Shown: positions 1-12,182 of the stretch, piece after piece
Layout: each line of letters starts with the position of its first letter
How positions within the stretch are numbered: position 1 is the first letter of the stretch
Assembly (NCBI GenBank): GCA_963556495.2
Contig: OY747713.1
Coordinates: 372,001 to 436,000 of the forward strand
Length of the DNA stretch: 64,000 nucleotides
Direction of reading: 5' to 3'
Source: Valencia hispanica
Taxonomy: Eukaryota > Chordata > Actinopteri > Cyprinodontiformes > Valenciidae
The notes under the pieces: model-generated
What the model was told of the DNA's origin: nothing
The model's input: the letters and a program-made list of their open reading frames with translations, nothing else
Databases searched by the model: none
Program-made: the position numbers and the translations under genes

Positions 1-1067
1 AGTATGAATATGCATGCATTCTTTGTGTCAATAGGAAACTTTTCATCAGAACGAACAGAAATCACGTGGGGTTCCCCAGGGCTCCATCCTGGGGCCCCTC
101 TTATTTAATATCTACATGCTCCCACTAGCCCAGATTATAACAACCAATAAGATTAGTTACCATAACTATGCGGATGATACTCAGCTCTACATTACGATGT
201 CAACAGGTGACTTTGAACCCATCCAAACCTTAAGTAAATGCATCGAGCAAATAAATGGATGGATGGGCCATAACTTTCTCCAGCTGAACAGAAACAAAAC
301 AGAAGTAATTACTTTCTGACCTAAAGAGGAACGATCAACAGTCGGCACACAGCTTCAGTTAATCCAGCTAGAAACTACTGATCAGGCCTGAAATCTAGGT
401 GTAGTAATGGACTCAGACCTGAACCTCCAGGGTCACATAAAGGTCAATAACAAGGTCAGCCTTCTATCACCTGAAGAACATTTCTAGGATTAAAGGACTG
501 ATGTCACAACAGGACCTCGAAAAACTCATCCATGCGTTTATCTTTAGTCCGATTGATTACTGCAACAGCGTCTTCACAGGTCTGCCTAAAAAGTCAATCA
601 GACAGCTGCAGCTGATCCAGAACGCTGCTGCTCGTGTTCCTCACTAGAACCAGGAAAGTAGAGCACATCACCCCAGTTCTAAAGTCCTTACACTGGCTCC
701 CTGTAGCTCAGAGAATAGACTTCTAAATACGTCTACTAGTTTATAAATCATTGAAAGGCTTAGCAACAAAGTATGATGACAATCTACTGTTACTGAGTTC
801 TTTTAAATCCCAACTAAAAATGTATCTGTTTAGAGCTGCCTTTGAGTAATGTTTTCATGCATCCTATGTTTTGTGTGTTTCATTCGTCATTGCTCTTTAT
901 ACTTCATCCTAAATTCATGTCTGCTTTTGAGTAATTTGTTTTCCTGTCATATGTTCTTTCTATTTTATGGTTTATTGCAGTTTTTACTTTATCCCCTAAT
1001 CATGTGAAGCACCTTGAATTTCCTTTTTGTTGAAAGTGTGGTATACTAATAAAATTGCCTTGTCTAA
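1..1067 (+). mobile_element. L2/CR1-clade LINE, 3' part, decayed
   Basis: The 3' half of a non-LTR retrotransposon that enters from the left edge. Reverse-transcriptase motifs [10 protein letters not shown] (near 74-103) and YADDTQLYI (about 167-193) are readable on the + strand, followed by the thumb-like stretch ending KTEVITF at 317. In-frame stops after 317 and near 388 and a deletion of the late C-terminal coding part (around 770-800) show that it is dead. The 3' end is an AATAAAATTGCCTTG-type tail near 1050-1067. Two more copies of this family lie at 2888-3690 and 47716-50210 on the minus strand. The clade call rests on remembered motif style. Confidence 0.8.
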
Positions 1068-1185
1068 AGACCAAGGCTTGTATGAAGAGTTTTGGGAGTG
1101 AAGGTCAGTTAGTTTTAAACAATTTATAAATAGTTTATGACTAAATAGCACCTTATGATTTGTGTTCAAATCACCAATTCACAAT

Positions 1186-1250
1186 GCAAAGCTTCGAGGT
1201 GATTCTGGTCCATCATCATGTCAGAGTTTGGTACGCATTGCCGGCAGTAA
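1186..1250 (+). mobile_element. Rex3 LINE, 5' segment split off by a Harbinger insertion
   Basis: A short piece of reverse-transcriptase coding sequence reading SLVRIAGS just before the Harbinger left end. If the Harbinger element and one TAA copy are removed, the frame runs straight into the Rex3 segment at 15409. The TAA at 1248-1250 is repeated at 15406-15408 and is the target-site duplication. The left limit is approximate because the Rex3 copy is 5'-truncated. Confidence 0.75.
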
Positions 1251-1493
1251 AGGCCGGTTTATACTTCTGCGTCGTGTCCCTCGCGTAGGGTACGCCGTAA
1301 CCGCCGTAGCCTCTGCGTAGGTCCGCCGAGGCTTGAAGCGCACCTCCTCGGACCTGACGTGCACCCCGGCGACGCAACGCAGAGACGCGGAAGTACTCCC
1401 TTGTGATTGGTCAGTCAGATTACGTATTTACGGATGTTAGGTTTTTGTTGCTGAATGTATGCCGAAGCCGCCATTTTTAAAACATAACCCACA

Positions 1494-2192
1494 ATGGACC
1501 AGACCAGCGAGCAATTCATTGAGGAGGTCAGGAAATATATGCATATCTATGACTCCGCCTCAAGAGATTACAAAGATATGCAGATGAACCTAAACTCATG
1601 GAGGGAACATGTGTTGCCGACATGTAACTGTGTATTAACAAACAACAAGAAAATGTAACTGCTAATATCGATGCATATGACTCATACAGCCACGGTATTA
1701 ATGAGTAATGTTATCTAGTAGGACAATATTTCCCATTGTTCTGCAACAGGGAAACTGGCACGTGCTAGCGCGTTGCTGTCTTGATTACAGCACACGAGTT
1801 TTTCTACTTTTTTTTTCAAACAGGATGCAACACCCGCAGAATCTCTCACTCAGACTGTTGTCCAGTCCACGTCTGGTTTCAGCATGCCCGAGGAAGAGGG
1901 CACTTCCTCTTCCCCCAGCCCCTCTGTGCTGCTGCCAGCCTCGCCATGCCCCGTGCCCTCTCCGTCACCAAAACCTCCACGGTATTCAATAAAAAGGAGA
2001 AGAAGTGAAGAGTGGATCAAAGAAGAGCTGCAACGGGCACACGAAAAGCGGCAAGCAGCGGAGGAGCACCTGGCATGTGCCATTGATGAGGGAAGATTCG
2101 GTGCCCATATTGCGGATTTGCTGCACAAAATACCCGGCGACACAAAAACGAGACTCATGGGAAAAGTTTATGAAGCTCTCGCCACAGAATAG
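1494..2192 (+). pseudogene. Harbinger MADF/Myb-like DNA-binding protein, broken
   Basis: This is the accessory gene of the Harbinger element; in this superfamily such proteins help the transposase bind and enter the nucleus. Exon 1 starts at ATG 1494 and shows the N-terminal half of a MADF/Myb-SANT-like domain (FIEEVRKYMHIYDSASRDYK). The rest of the domain is missing after about 1600. A second exon follows an acceptor CAG at 1821-1823 and runs from 1824 to a TAG stop at 2190-2192. It is Ser/Pro-rich, then has a basic and coiled-coil-like segment (IKRRRSEEWIKEELQRA). The stretch between has stops, so no full protein can be made. Confidence 0.7.
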
Positions 2193-2887
2193 GTTTTTCA
2201 CTAAATGTGAATTGTATAGTTTTTCTCATTTTCTTAATTTGTTTTTTTATTTTTATATTTGGTACTTTTATTTGTGTATTGTTACGTTACAGTTGCTTTT
2301 GTGCACTTTAATATATTATTCATAGTTGAGTTTTTCCATTTTTTGCAGTTATATTTTATCTGCACTTTGTGTGTTTTCATATACCCATTAAACTTAACTT
2401 TTTGCAGTGCCTCATTGTACTTGTCTATTTCACTGACTATATCCCTTTGATGCATATGTCCTACAATTGACACCCATTTAAAGGTTTTTTATAATATATG
2501 CAAGGGTGTGGATGGTATCTTTGCAAATCTTTCACTTCATTAGACATTAGACGTCATTCAATACTCTGCCAGTAAATAAATGTTTGTCTCAGTGACAAAC
2601 GGGCCCAAAAAAGGATAGATGTTTTTATAGAATACATATCACAAATATGACAGCATATTAATGTTAATATAAATAGCTTAATAGAATAGACTAAAACTGA
2701 ATAAAAAGTCAAATAAGTTTAAGATTAAGAAAGCATTCTACATCTGTAGATGTTAAATGTTGTATGTGGAAAAAATTTGTTTTAATAATTCAAGCACTAG
2801 AGGGATATTGTAATTCATCTTGTTTGTCTTGTGTAATTAAGAAACATACCATTGGCAACCAAGTCATGTCTTTTATTGCATAAAACA
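2193..2887. other. AT-rich non-coding stretch inside Harbinger
   Basis: No gene seen. AT-rich sequence between the broken DNA-binding gene and the next LINE insertion, probably internal Harbinger sequence. Confidence 0.5.
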
Positions 2888-3690
2888 CAAGGCAAGGCAA
2901 TTTTATTTGTATAGCACACTTTCCTACAGCAGGGTAATTCAAGGTGCTTTACATGATTTGGTGATTTAAAAAAAACCCACATGGAATATAACATTGGAAA
3001 TTAAAAGTAAAAAAAACACATTACACATGACACACAATAAAGCAAGAGAGCATGAACACACTTCATACATATGACATCAATCATTTACTCGAAGGCAATT
3101 CTAAACAGATGGTTTTTAGTCTCGATTTTAAGCAGTTCAGAGTTTCAGCAGCTCTACACTCGTCAGGAAGTTTGTTCCAGATAAGGGGAGCATAGAAACT
3201 GAAAGCTGCTTCTCCATGTTTAGTTCTGAGTCTAGGGATGTTTAGTAGGCTAGAGTTGGAGGACCTGAGTGGTCTTGGTGGTTGGTACCATGACAACAGG
3301 TCTTCAACATACTTTGGTGCTAAGCCATGTAATGATTTATAAACTAGTAAAAGTATTTAGAAGTCTATTCTCTGAGCTACAGGGAGCCAGTGTAAGGACT
3401 TTAGATCTGGGGGGGATGTGCTCTACTTTCCTTGTTCTAGTGAGGAACACAAGCAGCAGCGTTCTGGATCAGCTGCAGCTGTCTGATTGACTTTTTAGGC
3501 AGACCTGTGAAGACACTGTTGCAGTAATCAATCCGACTAAAGATAAACGCATGGATGGGTTTTTCTAGGTCCTGTTGCGAAATCAGTCCTTTAATCCTAG
3601 AAATGTTCTTCAGGTGATGGAAGGCTGACCTTGTTATTGACCTTTATGTGACCCTGGAGGTTCAGGTCTGAGTCCATTACTACACCTACC
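2888..3690 (-). mobile_element. L2/CR1-clade LINE, 3' end, minus strand
   Basis: The tail (AAGGCAAGGCAATTTTATTTG on the + strand) lies at 2890, so the element points left. On the minus strand the C-terminal part of ORF2 reads [20 protein letters not shown] and WNKLPDECRAAETL (3081-3296), a conserved end of L2/CR1-type proteins. The segment closely matches 47716-48330. It breaks off at about 3690, where the 47.7-kb copy continues. Confidence 0.85.
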
Positions 3691-4390
3691 AGTGTTTCCT
3701 CTAGGATTTTTTTTTTGCAGTGGGGGCAGGCCTGCTGAAAGCCTCCCCCGGAAACGTCCCGCCTAGTATGAAATGGAAATGACACTTTGCTGCAACACAA
3801 ACAAATATATTTATTCACCTCTATTCACACACAAGACGTATTTCAGTTGTGATTGAACTGTATTTCTGGAGAATCTACAACAGAAATTCTTAACAGGGAA
3901 GCCAAAACCCAAAGCATTGAACGAGATGAAACAAATAGCATCTTTGCCTCAGTGGCAAAGTTGGCAGCCTTGCTGTGCACATTAAATTTTCCTAGGCTTT
4001 TGGAAAAATAACTCCAAGGCTCTGTTATAGGGGAATTCTGAAATAGGTGGTCCAGTGATGCTCAGTAGCATACATGCTGCTAGATGGTCCCTGTTTTAAC
4101 CTATAAAATAATAAAACGAGTGATGAGATATTGATAGCTGAACAATCTCTCATTTCACATAACGCTGAAATATCTTACCCTGTTCATGGTGGAGAAATCT
4201 CTCACAGTTGACACTTGAGATTGGCACTGTGAGGGCAATGGCTGCCATCTTACTGAGGGAGGGAGTGTTGCCAACTGTCTCAGGCAGAAAGTAGCTGAAG
4301 TTGCCCCAGAAAGTCGGTAGATGTCGCCAGATGACGTCATACGCTAATTTGCATAATGTTAATGTCATCACGTGATGATGAATGAAACAG
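3691..4390 (-). mobile_element. hAT-type transposase relic
   Basis: On the minus strand, 4150-4371 encodes the typical hAT C-terminal dimerisation block: LSKMAAIALTVPISSVNCER, which continues in another frame as DFSTMNRV. A frameshift therefore falls within the motif. No complete domain or clear ends were found, and the stretch 3700-4100 is non-coding. Confidence 0.6.
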
Positions 4391-4424
4391 AAAGGAGGAA
4401 ATAATTATATTTAGAGTAGGATTT

Positions 4425-4740
4425 TGTCATACAGGGTTAAACAATACATTTTTTAAACAGGGGAAACATGCTACAGGGAAATGTGACTTCTGTCTTCAAG
4501 AAGAGACGGTGGGACATGTTATATTATTTTGCCTGAAGTATATTGCTGAGCAAACTGGTACAAAATTTACAAGATATCAAATTTCAACTGGACATCAAAG
4601 ACCTTTTAAACAAAATTTAAAGTTCTGAAGAAAAAAAATGCATTTGCTGAGATATCTCAGGAAGACGAAATTAATGGAGAGAATATAGTTGATTGTTTAT
4701 TAGTATTTTATAAAAATAAGTAGGGCATATCTAACATGCA
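4425..4740 (+). mobile_element. L1/Tx1-type LINE C-terminal relic
   Basis: The + strand reads GKCDFCLQEETVGHVILFC at about 4477-4535. This is the CxxC...HxxxxC knuckle found at the C terminus of L1-clade reverse-transcriptase proteins. The frame is then lost, and nothing else of the element is clear. Confidence 0.55.
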
Positions 4741-5189
4741 TCAAAAGTTTATTGCTTATAGTATTATTTTCAGTGGGGTTTTTTGTCAGCGATGTCAAAT
4801 GTCCTACGTTTGTGAACTCACCATACATTTCGAACGTTCCTTGAATGCACCACAAGTGTGTGATGCAAGGGGCAAACTCCGCTGCTCAGAATTGAGGCCA
4901 ACCCGGAAGTAACAAAAATTGCAGTTCACCCCTTATCCGCTGGGGGCTGGCTCCAGAATGGAGCAATTTCCCATTGACTCCCAAAAGGCCAACTTCACAG
5001 CAGAAATAAACCTGTTTACAGCCTGGTTCAAAAAAAACATTTTAGGTTTATTAGGTCAGGTTTGTCGTCATGACAACTCTGAGGGGGGTGAATTTTCTTT
5101 CTAACTCATCCGTTGCATTAAGTTAATGATCATTTCATTTGAGTAAATTATTTCAATTTAAATGTTAACTTACCGATTTAATATTGTAT
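4741..5189. other. non-coding stretch
   Basis: I see no gene or recognisable element here. It lies between two LINE fragments inside Harbinger. Confidence 0.4.
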
Positions 5190-5350
5190 TTACAGCCTGG
5201 ATGGAAGAGGGTAGCAGAGTTGCTCTACTGCAGCTTTAGCTGTGGAAATTTATCCCATGCTGTCTAATGATTCTACCAATTGGAAGCATATATATGGTGA
5301 AAAGAATTGGTCCAAGCACAGAACCCTGTGGAACTCCACAAGTAACCCTT
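5190..5350 (-). mobile_element. LINE reverse-transcriptase fragment
   Basis: The minus strand reads [20 protein letters not shown] near 5270-5342, a core RT motif ([10 protein letters not shown]) of L2/CR1-type LINEs. It ends in a stop before the YADD box. It sits next to the 5' LINE piece at 5365-6362 and may belong to the same internally deleted copy. Confidence 0.75.
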
Positions 5351-5364
5351 GAGAGTGAAGAAGA

Positions 5365-6362
5365 TTGATTATTTAGTGCCTGGTTCCCTCAAATATCAAA
5401 TATCTGTAATTATCAGTGGGGGGAAGCTCCCAGACTTATTGACACTAGTCCCAGGCGTTTGGTGTAGTCTAAGTTTAGGTGTTAATTGTGCCCCAAATTT
5501 TATTTGCTCGTTCAGTCTGTCTGTAAAGTTTCTGTCTGTAAAGCCTCAATTCCATTAATTGATCCATCTTGTATGATAACAATCATTGCTGAGGGGGCTC
5601 TTACTTTATGTGTCCAGTTGATGCGCTGGGTTTCTCCTGGTGGCTTTGACTGGTCCTGGGGGCTGCGTCATCTTTCGGGCAACTCAAGGCTGCAAATCTG
5701 TTTTTCAGCGGGATTCCAGGTGGAGAAATATCTCTTGTTTTTGGCTGAAACCTCTTTTGTTTACTTTTAGCAGAAGCGGCAGGTCTGGGTTCAGAGCTTT
5801 CTCTGTGCTGGAGTTTCTTTTGTTTTTTCTTCCTCTGAGAACAAGCTGGGTTTTATGATTCCGTGCGTTTTAAAGCTGACCAGTCTTTATTAGAGTGCGG
5901 AGTTCTGCCAGTAAGACGTCTGTTTGCTGATGGAGTTGTGTTGTCCTGTGTTTTCTCTGACACGGTTAGACCGATGTAACACCGGGCTGATAGGCTGTTC
6001 CCTCTGTGTAGTCATTGGTAAAGTTGTGTCGTTTCCATAATCAGCGTGGTGATCAAAATTAATTTCCAGACGACGTAGCTTCGTTTCAATGCCCTCAATT
6101 CTGTGGAGCAGTTTTTCAAAATCCTCAGCTGAGCAAAAAGCCATGTTGATAAGTCCATAAAAAAGTAATCCAAGAAGAGATCCGGTCCAATACAGTAACT
6201 CCAGGGGCTGGGTAGATAAAGTAACTAAGAAAGGGTTAAGAAAAGAAAACAAAAGAAAAGAAAAGAAAACAAGAAAAGAAAACAGAAAAGAAAATAAAGT
6301 CAACGGATCTGGAGAGAGACAGAGAGCAGCTGCTCCTCCTTCAGCTGCTCCTCCTTCAGCTC
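5365..6362 (-). mobile_element. L2/CR1-clade LINE 5' region with ORF1-like fragment
   Basis: Positions 5370-5535 match the 5' region of the better preserved copy at 49715-49860. On the minus strand 5890-6145 encodes a short helical, coiled-coil-like protein piece (FEKLLHRIEGIETKLRRLE) resembling LINE ORF1 proteins. An AAGAAAAG-rich simple tract (6240-6300) and pyrimidine-rich leader precede it. The piece ends near 6362, close to the 3' end of the Harbinger transposase. Confidence 0.6.
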
Positions 6363-6409
6363 TCATGCAGATGTTTTCAATAACAAATAGTTCAGTCATT
6401 TGCGGATCT

Positions 6410-6864
6410 TCAGGTGAGCCGTCCACGATGGATGACAATCTCCTGCCATGGCAGCTTCCGAACATCCGAAATGAAATACTTTGTCAGGTCTGTGCGCTCT
6501 GCCAGGGCTGCTCTGGAGGACCGTGCCCTGGAAAGCTGATGTGGCAGCAATTCTTCGAAATACTTGTCCCCTGCCACCACTCTTCGCCAATCCCCAGCTT
6601 GTGCAGATCCAGCCGTCTCCGCATCAACAAAAGCAACAGGGATGTATCTGCTTGCCTCGGCGTTGCTGTCGTCAGTGTAGGCCAAAAAGTTGTGCAAGAC
6701 AAGACAGGCCTTGACTATGTCCACAGCTTTGTCAGGGAGGCATTCGAGGGACCGTCCGAGGATCCGCCATCTTGCCACAAGAATCCCAAACGAGTTCTCA
6801 ATGACTCGTCTGGCTCTGGAAAGTCAGTAGTTGAATGTCTGCTTCTCCACTGGTAAATTAGCAC
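6410..6864 (-). pseudogene. Harbinger DDE transposase, last exon
   Basis: The C-terminal exon of the PIF/Harbinger (HARBI1-like) transposase. The acceptor TATGCAG lies just above 6864. The exon completes a split Gly codon, then reads NLPVEK, a TGA stop, and LSRARRVIENSFGILVARWR, containing the third catalytic acidic residue (Glu of RRVIEN). It continues through RILGRSLECLPDK and IVKACLVLHNFL to a TGA at 6410-6412. The in-frame TGA in the NY-LSRARR motif makes it non-functional. Its partner exon lies 7.5 kb away because the TTAA element sits in the intron. Confidence 0.85.
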
Positions 6865-8244
6865 CTGCATACACAGACCACACATAATATGAGCATCCAG
6901 TATATCCAGTATTTTTTAAAGTGCCCCTGGCAGGAAATTTGCATTATTTTAGTTTTTTGGTCATTTTTGTTAGTTTCCCCAGCCTGCCTATGTCCCCTAA
7001 GGGGTTAAAACTACTGATTAGTGTTTTCTTTGTCCCCGGGTATGTCTGCCGACATAGTGAAATTAGCACTCAGAAACAGGCTGTTTTGCAGTTCGGCATA
7101 TGACCTCACGTTTCGGCATATGTCGTAACTAAGTTCCAGCCAATTACCCCCTTCTCTGAACTACAGTCTCCAAGTCCCTCCCCCCGCGACGCGTATTGCT
7201 ACCTAAACAACGAGAGCTACGGTAAAAGCCAAACGACAAACCAACAGCATGGATTCAAGACCACATCGACACTGCTCTATACCTATACCTATATATTTTT
7301 GTCCTCCCCACTTCCTCCCCACTGAAAAGCTTGTGGATTAACATTATTTATGCAGGGAATGTACCCGATCGACTCCCGAAGCGCGTGGTCGTTTGTAGCA
7401 AACATTTCTCAAACGAATCTTTTATTAACTTGGGACAATACAGCAGCGGATTCGCAGATCGTCTAAAACGTTTACCAGGATCAATACCAACTCTCCGTGA
7501 ACCAGCAAACATCCCTATACAAGTGAGTATATTTCCGCAATAATTTCCTTCAGCTGTTATATACACATTGTTGCATTGTTTTAGTTCTTCGCTTTACAAT
7601 TAGCTTCAAAGCTAACATTCAGAACTAGCTTCACAGCTTATACCCCAGTTTGTTTATGTAGTATTGGTGCTGGTATGCTTTTCTTTGGAAAAAGATTATA
7701 TATTATAGTTCAACATTCGAAATATCGTTAACATTAGCTAAGAAAATATGGCGAGTCTTTTTCTGGTCGATCAGACTTATTGTGGTTGTTCAGCCTTATG
7801 TTGCAAGTGAAATTGTGTACTGTGATCTAAACCAAAGTTTGTGCACTAACACCTGGCGTATTCGTACATTTCGGCCCGACAATAAATCCCACCCCAAGAC
7901 AAAGAAAACTGCTAATCGGTCGACACAACTATTTATTTCTTTTTAAAATAATGGTAGCTAATCAAATTGTCTTGTAAAACAGGCCAGCACATCTCAGTCA
8001 GCACATCAAGCCAGTGTTCCCGAATCACCCGCTGGAGGGAAGCTCTTTAGTGGAACCTTCAAAGGCACACGACTCTACTTATGATCCAGCAAATTCAGTC
8101 ACAGCTTTATCCGACATTACACTTCAAGCGTAAGTTGATTACTATTTGTGAGTGTGTCTTTGGCTTTATACAACTTTCCGAGTTGTTTGCATTCAAGCTT
8201 CAAGGAATCTTCTCAGCAAAATCTTTTGTGATATAGATTTTAGT

Positions 8245-8300
8245 GGCTGTTGTTGTTGTTGTTAATATTATTAATATTATTATTATTATTATTATTATTA
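8245..8300. repeat. TTG/ATT microsatellite
   Basis: GTT repeats pass into about ten ATT repeats inside an intron of the TTAA-element transposase. Confidence 0.9.
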
Positions 8301-8351
8301 AACTTGTGGTGCCTAACTTGTGTTAGCATTACTTGTTTGTTTGGTTAATTA

Positions 8352-9496
8352 CACTCAACAAAAATATAAACGCAACACCTTTGTTTCTGCTCCCATTTTT
8401 CATGAGATGGACTTAAAGATCTAAAATTCATTCCAGATACACAATATTACCATTTTTCTCAAACATTGTTCACAAATCAGTCTAAATGTGTGATAGTGAG
8501 CACTTCTGCTTTGCTGAGATAATCCATCCCACCTCACAGGTGTGCCACATCAAGATGCTGATCTGACATCATGATTAGTGCACAGGTGTACCTTATACTG
8601 CCCACAATAAAAGGACACCCTGGAATGTGCAGTTTTTTGCTTTATTGGGGGTCTGGGGACTCAGAACCGGTCAGTATCTGGTGTGACCACCATTTGCCTC
8701 ATGCAGTGCAACACATCTTCTTCGCATAGAGTTTATCAGATTGTCAATTGTGGCCTGTGGAATGTTGGTCCACTCCTCTTCAATGGCTGTGCGAAGTTGT
8801 TGGATATTAGTGGGAACTGGTACACGCTGTCGTATACGCCGGTCAAGCACATCCCAAACATGCTCAATGGGTGACATGTCCGGTGAGTATGCTGGCCATG
8901 CAAGAACTGGGACATTTTCAGCTTCCAAGAATTGTGTACAGATCCTTGCAACATGGGGCCGTGCATTATCTTGCTTAAACATGAGGTGATGTTACGGCGA
9001 CGAGCTGGAGTCAGGTCAAGACCCCGATGAGGACGACGAGCATGCAGTTGAGCTTCCCGGAGACGGTTTCTGACAGTTTGTGCAGAAATTGTTTGGGTAT
9101 GCAAACCAATTGTTTCAGCAGCTGTCTGAGTGGCTGGTCTCAGACGATCTTGGAGGTGAACCTGCTGGATGTGGAGGTCCTGGGCTGGTGTGGTTACACG
9201 TGGTCTGCGGTTGTGAGGCCGGTTGGATGTACTGCCATATTCTCTGAAACGCCTTTGGAGATGGCTTATGGTGGAGAAATGAACATTCAATGCACGAGCA
9301 ACAGATCTGGTTGACATTCCTGCTATTATCTCAGCAAAGCAGAAGTGCTCACTATCACACATTTAGACTGATTTGTGAACAATGTTTGAGAGAAATGGTA
9401 ATATTGTGTATCTGGAATGAATTTTAGATCTTTAAGTCCATCTCATGAAAAATGGGAGCAGAAACAAAAGTGTTGCGTTAATATTTTTGTTGAGTG
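8352..9496. mobile_element. Tc1-like transposon, 1145 bp
   Basis: Flanked by TA on both sides (8350-8351 and 9497-9498). The terminal inverted repeats are 172 bp (8352-8523 and 9325-9496), begin CACTCAACAAAAATAT and differ at only three positions by my reading, so the insertion is young. It lies in an intron of the TTAA-element transposase and is the innermost layer of the nest. Confidence 0.93.
8671..9362 (-). pseudogene. Tc1-like transposase with central deletion
   Basis: The minus strand from 9362 encodes the paired helix-turn-helix DNA-binding region (MSTRSVARALNVHFSTISHL and TVRNRLREAQL). Near 8990 it jumps, with a frame change, to the C-terminal catalytic part (DNARPHVARICTQFLEAENV, then YSPDMSPIEHVWDVL), ending at 8671. 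Roughly 100 residues carrying the first catalytic Asp are missing, so the copy cannot transpose itself. Confidence 0.9.
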
Positions 9497-12182
9497 TAAA
9501 TACTAATCCAGCCCAGCTTTAGGGTCTTAACAACAAAATATCCAATCTGTTGTACTGAATATGTTTTTCTGTGTTCTGACATATAGAGAGGCATCATCCA
9601 CCCCAGCACATCACACCAGCAAATACATAGTTTACGAGGACTGCATCCTGGAGCTGTTCAATACCTGCCCAGTCTGCACGAGGAAATGCAAAGTGAGGAT
9701 CACGCGGCTTGGGACATTCCTGGCGGTTAACCAGTTCTGCCCACACTGCACATTCGGTAGACGATGGAACAGCCAGCCTATCCTGTGGAGCACGCCAGCT
9801 GGGAACATTCACTTGTCTGCAGCCGTGTACCTGAGTGGTGCATCATTCATTCAACTTCAAAAGGTAAGCTGTCAAAAAAAATGCATGAACTGTAAAAGGC
9901 ACTGGAAGACAACAGATCTCAACCAGGCAACACAATTTTGATATATAAAATCCTTTTTTTTTTAAATATTGTAGCCTATCCAGATGGTATTATGGATGGA
10001 TTATTTTTACTAGCCATGCGCATTTTAAAAATTTCATGAAAAAAACTGTTCATAGATTTCAAAGACATGTTAACAATGTAACAAAAGCAACCATACACAT
10101 ACTCTCAGTAGAGGAAATGTAAAATGTGACTGACTTCTGTTTAGAATTCATTGACTTTATCATACACCTATTCTTTTCTCCTCTTCACTGATAGGTCTTC
10201 AAAGCAATGAAGCTCCACGTGTTTCGTTTCGAGACATTTTGTGGCCATGCCAGATCTTTCATTGAACCGGCTGTCATTCACCACTGGAAGGTCAAGCAGG
10301 ATGAAATTCTGCAGCGGCTGAGTGCGGAAGAAAACATCATACTTGGCGGAGACATGCGGGCGGACTCCCCTACTTCAGTATTTATGATTATATACATCTA
10401 AAGTATTTTATGAAATGCAGAAAACTAAATTATATAAAAAGCCAGCAGTAATGCAGAAGTGGTGGAGATTGAACAATAATTTCACTTTAAAATACTTTCA
10501 ACAGGTCACTCGGCAAAATATGGAAGTTATACCATGATGTATCTGAAGACAAACACCATTGTGGACTTGCAGTTGGTTCAGGTGAGCTTTTATTACTGAC
10601 TTTGTTAACCTTATAGATGGGTTGTTGAGTCTTTTTTAAATCATAGTTCATGGTGTATTTTGTCATTATCTCTTTCTATGGGGCTAGAGCAACGAGGTTG
10701 GGGACAGCTATCATATGGAGAAAGAAGGCCTTTCGCGAAGCCTGACACTGCTGGAGGCGTGTGGCATCACCTTCGACTGCATTGTCACTGACCGTCAATC
10801 ACAAATTCAGAAATTTCTTAGACAGCAAAACATCACCCATTACTATGATGTCTGGCACATGGCAAAAGGTTAGTGAGAGTTGTGCATTTGATTTAAGGGA
10901 TCTGGACTGTGGCCAAATTTCCATAATACTTACTACTCACATACTGATAGCTGTATTGGATCCAAGGATGGTATTGTAAATATTTTTCGTTTTCACCAAG
11001 TACTACATTACTATCATTGTAGGAATTATGAAGAAAATAGATGCAATCAGCTGCGAAAAATTACAGAAGTGGAAGAAGAGCATCAACAATCATATATACT
11101 GGACTGCTGCTTCCTGTTCATCTGGTCCAGAGAGAATTGCCAGATGTAATGCGATCCTGAACCATGTGCGAAACATCCATACACATGAAGATCCTCTGTA
11201 CCCAGAGTGTGAGCATGCAATCCGCAAGACTACGGACAAGAACAAATGGCTCAGAGCAGTTACTTTACAAAAAATAAAAAAACTGGTAATTCATCACTAC
11301 AGACAACCACACACAACTAGTGTGCAACAACCACACTGCCCTACCTGGCTCATTCAATATACCACCCTAATCATCCCCCTGCATTTCAATGGCTAACTTG
11401 TATCATCTCTCATCACCTCAAAAACTTGTGTGCAGTGCGTGTTCCGGAGTGCTACACATCGGTGGAGGTAAATTCTGCCCCATAACCACATTATATTGTT
11501 TTGAGTGCCTTGAAAAAAGTGTTATATAAAAGCAAAGAGTTATTATGATTTATAATTTGTGGATTTCAAAGATGAAGAAGATGTTGTCAAACTAAGCCTC
11601 CACCATCAGACATCTTCTGTGGAGTCATTCCATTCAGTGATCCTCCGTTTTGCCCCAAAAAATGTCGTCTTTCCCTTCATTGGAACGCTGTGCAGGTAAG
11701 AAAAACTATTTTATTTGTAATACACTATTTTTGGCATCATCAATAACTGCACTATTATTTATCCTTTGTTTTACCCTTCAGACTATATCTTGCTGCCATG
11801 CATTATAATGAAAATGCAGAGCGAGCACAGGCTGTGACCATGGAAGGTGTGCCTCGTTTCACGCTGTCCTTCCCAAAGCCAAGCCAAGGGGAGTGCAGAG
11901 CCAGACCTCTGAAGACTCGGGCAACGTTTGGTAAGGGTTTATTATATTTTAAAAAATCTCAAAAAATAACATCACAGATGCAAGAACAAACACACAACTT
12001 CACTACAATTTTTTGTTTTTGTGTTATTTTTTTCTAATAGGCTATGTTGCAGACTTGATCGACCTGATCTTCACAGAAGTCTTTGTAAATCCCTCGCTGT
12101 ACACAGAGGCGCTGTTAGCCATTCCTGTCCCTGAAGACCTTTCATCACAGTACGAGAGGCCCAGCAAGGAGGAGGTCAAGGT

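Noticed and set aside
6365..6856. 163-codon + strand frame at the Harbinger C-terminal exon
   Set aside because: Antisense shadow; the minus strand holds the conserved transposase motifs RRVIENSFG and LVLHNFL.
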